Positions 43,129-47,518 of a stretch of DNA of 47,518 bases are shown here, one piece after another. The notes beneath the pieces were generated by a model. It had not been told where the DNA came from, did not search any database, and saw only the letters and a list, made by a program, of their open reading frames with translations. This DNA is from Brachionus koreanus (Eukaryota; Rotifera; Eurotatoria; Ploima; Brachionidae). The DNA lies in contig PJRA01000401.1 of the NCBI GenBank assembly GCA_016987375.1, positions 1,353,066-1,400,583 on the forward strand. Reading direction: 5' to 3'. The position numbers and the translations under genes are program-made. Every line of letters begins with the position of its first letter. The first letter of the stretch is position 1.

Positions 43129-43460
43129 AGTTATTTAAATAAAATTTTTTGTTTTTTTTTTCTTATTTTTTACTTTGAATGATTTTCTTGAATATTTTTC
43201 TAAATTATAAGAAAATTTGTTTTTACTTAGTTTTTTCTAATTTTTTATTTAAACCTTTAATTTTTGAAAAAACTTTTGATTTTTGTTTTTTTTGGTCTTT
43301 GTTTCGAATGTATTGAAAATATTTCAAAAAAAAAATTAAAACTTTTTTCTGAAATCAATAAAGTTATTTCAATATCATTTTAATTCAATTCTAAGAACAT
43401 TAATATGCACCAAAATTCGGGAGAAAATAAAAATAATAAAATTAGTAAATAAAAGACTAT

Positions 43461-43789
43461 GTGAATTTTGGTACAAAAAACAAAAACAAAAATTCTAAAT
43501 TGAAACAACTTTTTTTCTGTAAGTCTAAAACATGTTGTGCAAATTGTATCAGCTGATTCATAGTTTGTATCACCTAAATTCAATATGTGCAAAAATTCTG
43601 CAGCTATGCAAAACTCTATATGCATTGCGAAATTATCAAAATTAAATTGCAAACTTTTTGCAGAATCTGGTTTAGTGTAATACAAACTATGTATCAACTG
43701 ACACAATTTGCACAACATGTTTTAGGCTTACAGAAAAAAAGTTTTTTTAATTTCAAATTTTTGTTTTTGTTTTTTGATCCAAAATTCAC
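43461..43789. mobile_element. Foldback element with ~120-nt inverted arms
   Basis: The left arm (43461-43580) and right arm (43668-43789) are reverse complements at high identity. They share gtgaattttgg at the outer edge, aaaaacaaaaacaaaaatt, ctgtaag, aacatgttgtgcaaattgt and tagtttgtat, with weaker pairing further inward. The loop is about 85 nt. The open frames here are arms read through. This is probably a MITE; it separates the LRR gene from the LINE. Confidence 0.85.
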
Positions 43790-44741
43790 ACTGAACTTAC
43801 ATTCAAAGTAAATGAACTGGAAAAAAAAATTGAAAATAGAAAGAGAAATTTCTAAAAAGATTGCTGCTGAATCAGAACAGTCAAAAATAATTTCCAGTTG
43901 GGTTACAGTTGCTAGTCGAGCAGTCGCTCAAGTCGAAGATAAAAAGTTAGAGCGTCCAACTCAACAGATTGAGGTATTAAATTAAATTAAATTACGTTGT
44001 TAGTGAGCAAAAAGAGAGAGAGAAGAAAGAAAAATTTAATAGTATTTGGTGTACCAGTCAGCTCCGGAAAGCCAAGAAGCAGATGATCGTGGTTTTATTG
44101 AGAAAACTTTCAGATCATTAAATACAAATGTCGATTTAAGCCAAATTCAAGTTCAAATCGTCCTCCACCAATTTTAATCCAGCTACATGGTGATAACGAA
44201 CGTATGAATATCCTTAAGTCAGCAAGAGAGTTACGAAAACTGAAAGAATACAGTGAAGTATACATAAATCCTGACATGACTGAAGCGGAGAGGCACTTGG
44301 ATAAAAAACGTAGAGAGGACCGTTTCAACTTGAACCAAAATGAACGTAAAAACTCAACCGATGTCCGTTTTAGTATAAGAGGAGACAGGTTTCGGAGATT
44401 TACTCTCAAGCCAGGCACTGAGCCGGAACCAACTCAGATGCAGCACTAATCGTAACGAGAAGATCCATAAAGCCCCAAAAAAACTAAAAAATGTAAAACG
44501 AAAGATGTAAATATAAGTTTTGTAAATAATCCAGATATATCGATAAAATGTATATAATATTAAGATAGTAATGCTCAGTTAAGTTTTTTAAAATGTCTCT
44601 ATACAAATGCTACTTCATTGGGAAATAAGTTCATTGAGTTAGAAGTGATTGCCATAAGTCAAAATTTAGATATTATTTTTATTACTGAGACTTGGTTCTC
44701 AGAATCTTTCTCCCCATGTCTGAGTGGTTATGAAATGTATA

Positions 44742-45640
44742 CAGTCAATCCTCGGTATAACGAGAAACCCTTTATAACGAGCAACTTGGCTAGAACCGAT
44801 TACGAGCTATAGAAAACGATATAAAAATTAATTCGATATAACGAGTTTCGATATAACGAAAACTTGATATAACGAGCTTATAATGAAATACCGCTTAATC
44901 ATTTTCTTAAGAATAAAAACTTCCTATAACGAGCTTGAACAAAAGAAATTTTTTCACACTTTTTATATAAAAAAAATAAAAATAAAACAATTAACTTATC
45001 TTCATGAATAACTATAAATCACCAGAAAAAATTTCCTATCTAATTGTTTATAAAAAATGTCCTATCTTAATCAAAAAAAAAGAAAGTGTATTTCACTTGA
45101 ATCAAAATTTGAAATAATAAAAAAACATTGCGAACAAAAAATCGCTACTTCAATTCTCACAAAAGAGTATAGCGTCAACACTATGTTTCAATCGACTCAA
45201 ATTTTCCTGCACGCAGCTTATTATCAGATGTTGAGATCATCAGTTCAGTTAACAATACAGCACAAAATGGTGACAGTGATTCTGATGTCGAAGAAATCGA
45301 AAAACCTAAAAAACCTGTTATAAGCTCAAAAGAAGCTATCGATAAAATTAATGATTTAAAAGATTTTTTTTTGAATAAAAACCAAGATTTCTCAAAAATA
45401 GTTGATTTTTTGTTTAATATTGAAAATGTTGTGATTGAAAAATGTAATACCAAACAAACATCTATTAAAGATTTTGTAAAAAAACAATAATTTTGTATTT
45501 TTTTTTCCTTTTTTATTTATTTTTTTACCAATAAACATTTTGAAAAAAAAAATTTTTTTGCCCATCTTTTTCAATGCAATTTCGATATAACGAGCAACGA
45601 AATTTCCGCCCAACTTGCTCGTTATATCGAGGATTGACTG
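44742..45640 (+). mobile_element. 899-bp Tigger/pogo-type element nested in the LINE
   Basis: Terminal inverted repeats cagtcaatcctcggtataac at the left and its near-complement ending ctcgttatatcgaggattgactg at the right, with TA on both sides (44740-44741 and 45641-45642). Subterminal copies of a (g)atataacgag motif occur about six times at the left (44753-44940) and twice at the right, probably transposase-binding sites. CAG-ended repeats with TA duplication are typical of pogo/Tigger. It is inserted in the endonuclease of the LINE and is therefore younger than it. Confidence 0.93.
45057..45490 (+). pseudogene. Tigger transposase with the DDE core deleted
   Basis: The frame from ATG 45057 encodes a CENP-B-type N-terminal helix-turn-helix (KRKCISLESKFEIIKKHCEQ and on to about 45178). 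The sequence then joins, in another frame, a clean C-terminal tail (about 45188-45490): SLLSDVEIISSV, an acidic DSDSDVEEIE block, ISSKEAIDKINDL, and TSIKDFVKKQ before TAA. The middle of the CENP-B domain and the entire DDE catalytic domain are absent. It is therefore non-autonomous. Confidence 0.85.
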
Positions 45641-46645
45641 TAATTGTAATTGAAAGGGCAGAGTAGGAGGAGGAGTATGTATTTACGTTAACAAGCGTCT
45701 GGACTCTTATCAAATTGTTGACAAAGATTTATGTGATATCGAATTAGAGGGAATATTGTGTGCTGTAACTATTTCCGAAGAATTAATCCTTGTTGGTTGT
45801 GTCTATAGACCTCCAAGTAGTTCAAATGATGAAAAGATTTTAAGGAATATTAGAAGAGCCAATGAGATTATGTATGAGTCCAAATTTGAAGGTTTGTTGC
45901 TATTTGGTGATTTTAACTCTCCAAAAATTGATTGGCACGGTGGACTTTTCGGTTCATTTCCAAATGATAAAAATTGTTTTGAAAATTGTTTAATTGAATG
46001 TATTGAAGACTGTTTTTTCTTTCAACATGTTACTAAGTTAAATGTAGAAAAATGCAAAGTTGTTCATATTGGCAACAAAAATCCAGAGTTTGATTATAAA
46101 ATTGATTCAAAAACCTTGAGTAAGTCAAATGTTGAAAAGGATTTGGGCATTTACATACAAAGTGATTTAAAATGGACTACTCAAGTCAAAAATGCTACAG
46201 CTAAAGCATATAAAATGTTGGGCTTAATTAGAAAAGCATTTAAGTATCCTTGTAGCGAGACTATCAAGTTATTGTATTGCTCAATGGTTATACCACAAGC
46301 CTAGATTTAACTAGCTTGAGAACAAGAAGATTAAGAGGTGATCTAATCCAAATGTTCAAATTGGTGAACAATTATGAAAAAATTGAATTTGATAAAGGAA
46401 TCAACTACAGTCTAAACACAAAACCAGGTAGCCGAAGATACGAGTTGAGGATAAATAGCTATTGTCTTACTCGTGAAAGAATAAAGAACTGTCTTCCAAG
46501 ATTTAATTTTTTCAAAAATAGAGTCGTGAATGAATTGAATAAACTGCCGGAAGATGTAGTAAATGCAAAGAGAATGAATAGTTTCAAAGCGAAGCTTGAT
46601 AGTTGGTTGGAGAAACAAAAAGAAGCGACTGCTACAGCTCTTTAG

Positions 46646-47518
46646 AGCTATGCTTAGATAACCTCTAAGCTGCAGTTTTATACAACTCCTACAATTACTC
46701 CTAAAATTTTCTTAATTCATTTATTTCACTAATTCAGTTATTTTAATTTTGTTTTTTTCTAAAGATAATATAATTTTAACAATTTGCTGGTGTCAGAGGT
46801 TTCTGTAACTTAAAAATTGACTACACCAAATGTAAATATTATAGATATTCAATTTTTTGCTTAACACTACAAAGTCGGGCTAGTCAATTTGACCTGATAT
46901 TTAAATGAATGGCTTATTAGAACTAAAAAAACTTTATTTTATCGTATTATATTAGCCATTTTTGACATTGGCTTTAGATTTTTTGAATTTTTATAATTAA
47001 ATATGTTGACTTATTCTTTAATTTACACACGAATTTTGAAAAATAAATGTTATTAAACCTAAATATCACATTCAATCAAGAGTTCTATGTTCGTATGAGC
47101 CATATTTTTCTAGAAAATTATTAATGTCATTTAGATCGTTATCAAATTTGAATTCAAATAATTTAAATACTTATATTGAAAAATAATAACCTTTAGAAAG
47201 TATATTTTATAAGTTTAAAAATTAAAAAGTCTTTAATTTATATTTTTTATAGTATAGATTTAAATTTAATGCTATATTTTTCGGTTTTTGAATCAAGCAC
47301 GTTCTCCTCAATTTTGTTCATCATAATCTACAGCAGACTTGTTTTTAAGTTACAGGTCTTAAGTCAAGTCAAGTCAATGACTTAAATGTTTTTTTTGGTA
47401 AAATAAATTGAATAAAAATAATTCATATGTTCTAATAAATTAAATTGTATTTTAAATAAAGAAATGAATGAGTTAATTAAAGTATTTTTATTTTATGTAA
47501 ATTTGATTTTTTCTAATT
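46646..47518. other. Right-end noncoding region
   Basis: AT-rich DNA after the LINE. The 3' end of the LINE is not defined. A short (aagtc)3 tandem repeat lies at about 47369-47385; a related aagtcaagtcagtgactt occurs at about 453-470. No gene is seen. Confidence 0.55.

Larger units (their letters stand above)
43811..46645 (+). mobile_element. Decayed, internally deleted CR1/jockey-like LINE
   Basis: Order of parts: the start of ORF1 (43811-43984) with a basic coiled segment; an ORF1 RRM-like region from KKNLIVFGVP at about 44027 through ILIQLHGDNER and ARELRKLKEYSEVYINPDMT to 44449, broken by two frameshifts; the start of an APE endonuclease (LYTNATSLGNKF, TETWF) to 44741; a nested Tigger element; the rest of the endonuclease N-half (GGGVCIYVN, VYRPPSS, GDFNSPKIDW); then a direct jump at about 46037 into the post-palm part of the reverse transcriptase (KCKVVHIG, KDLGIYI, TAKAYKMLGLIRKAF). 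A second deletion with frame change near 46290 leads to the C-terminal LRTRRLRGDLIQMFK and RFNFFKNRVVNELNKLP region, ending at 46645. The endonuclease C-half and the whole YxDD palm are missing. Confidence 0.88.

Noticed and set aside
43380..43811. Frames of 112 and 74 aa on opposite strands
   Set aside because: They are the inverted arms of the foldback element read both ways.
46911..46935. ggcttattagaacta resembling the start of the rotifer spliced leader
   Set aside because: It differs within the first 15 nt and is not followed by a GT donor or an RNA-like structure.
47369..47385. (aagtc)n as a link with 453-470
   Set aside because: The shared part is a short tandem repeat and the flanks do not match convincingly.
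1..47518. tRNA or rRNA genes and CRISPR arrays
   Set aside because: I found no cloverleaf-like A/B boxes, no rRNA-like conserved blocks and no regularly spaced identical repeats; a covariance-model scan would be decisive.

Overview
The window is eukaryotic, very AT-rich invertebrate DNA. Coding exons are broken by short GT-AG introns (about 50-80 nt) and a few long, transposon-filled ones, and the genes are metazoan: a Brat-type TRIM-NHL protein, the phosphate exporter XPR1, the anaphase-promoting complex cullin APC2, an animal haem peroxidase, an aldo-keto reductase and an LRR membrane protein. The base composition, Asn/Gln/Ser-rich proteins and CR1/jockey-like LINE remnants would fit a monogonont rotifer such as Brachionus. 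That is inference, not proof.

Layout. 1-11 kb: two Brat-like genes in tail-to-tail orientation (1420-4401 plus, 10884-7627 minus). They share a practically identical 2.56 kb core but have diverged N- and C-termini; a 3.2 kb spacer with a dead Tc1/mariner fragment and a 27-nt inverted repeat separates them. 11-16.4 kb: gene-poor, with two antisense LINE remnants. 16.4-21.1 kb: XPR1 in eight exons with a candidate alternative terminal exon. 21.1-24.2 kb: repeats, an antisense LINE remnant and a 66-nt near-perfect hairpin. 24.2-26.6 kb: APC2, two exons, minus strand. 26.6-33.8 kb: one unrecognised single-pass membrane protein gene and several inverted-repeat elements, including a 398-bp TA-flanked MITE. 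33.8-36.1 kb: secreted haem peroxidase, four exons. 36.4-37.2 kb: assembly gap, followed at once by a second copy of the 89-bp repeat found at the window start. 37.9-41.8 kb: aldo-keto reductase, six exons. 41.9-43.1 kb: LRR-type type I membrane protein, only 62 nt after the reductase stop codon. 43.4-46.7 kb: a foldback element and a decayed, internally deleted CR1/jockey-like LINE carrying a clean nested insertion of an internally deleted Tigger/pogo element.

The genes do not form one pathway. The strongest observation is the inverted Brat-like pair, in which old paralogous ends enclose a freshly homogenised core, as expected from ectopic gene conversion (or, less excitingly, a misassembly). 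Others are the nested transposon fossil, alternative XPR1 C-termini, and a set of inverted-repeat elements that can fold into hairpins. Exon boundaries were read by eye from splice motifs, frame and family similarity; no alignment or database search was run.
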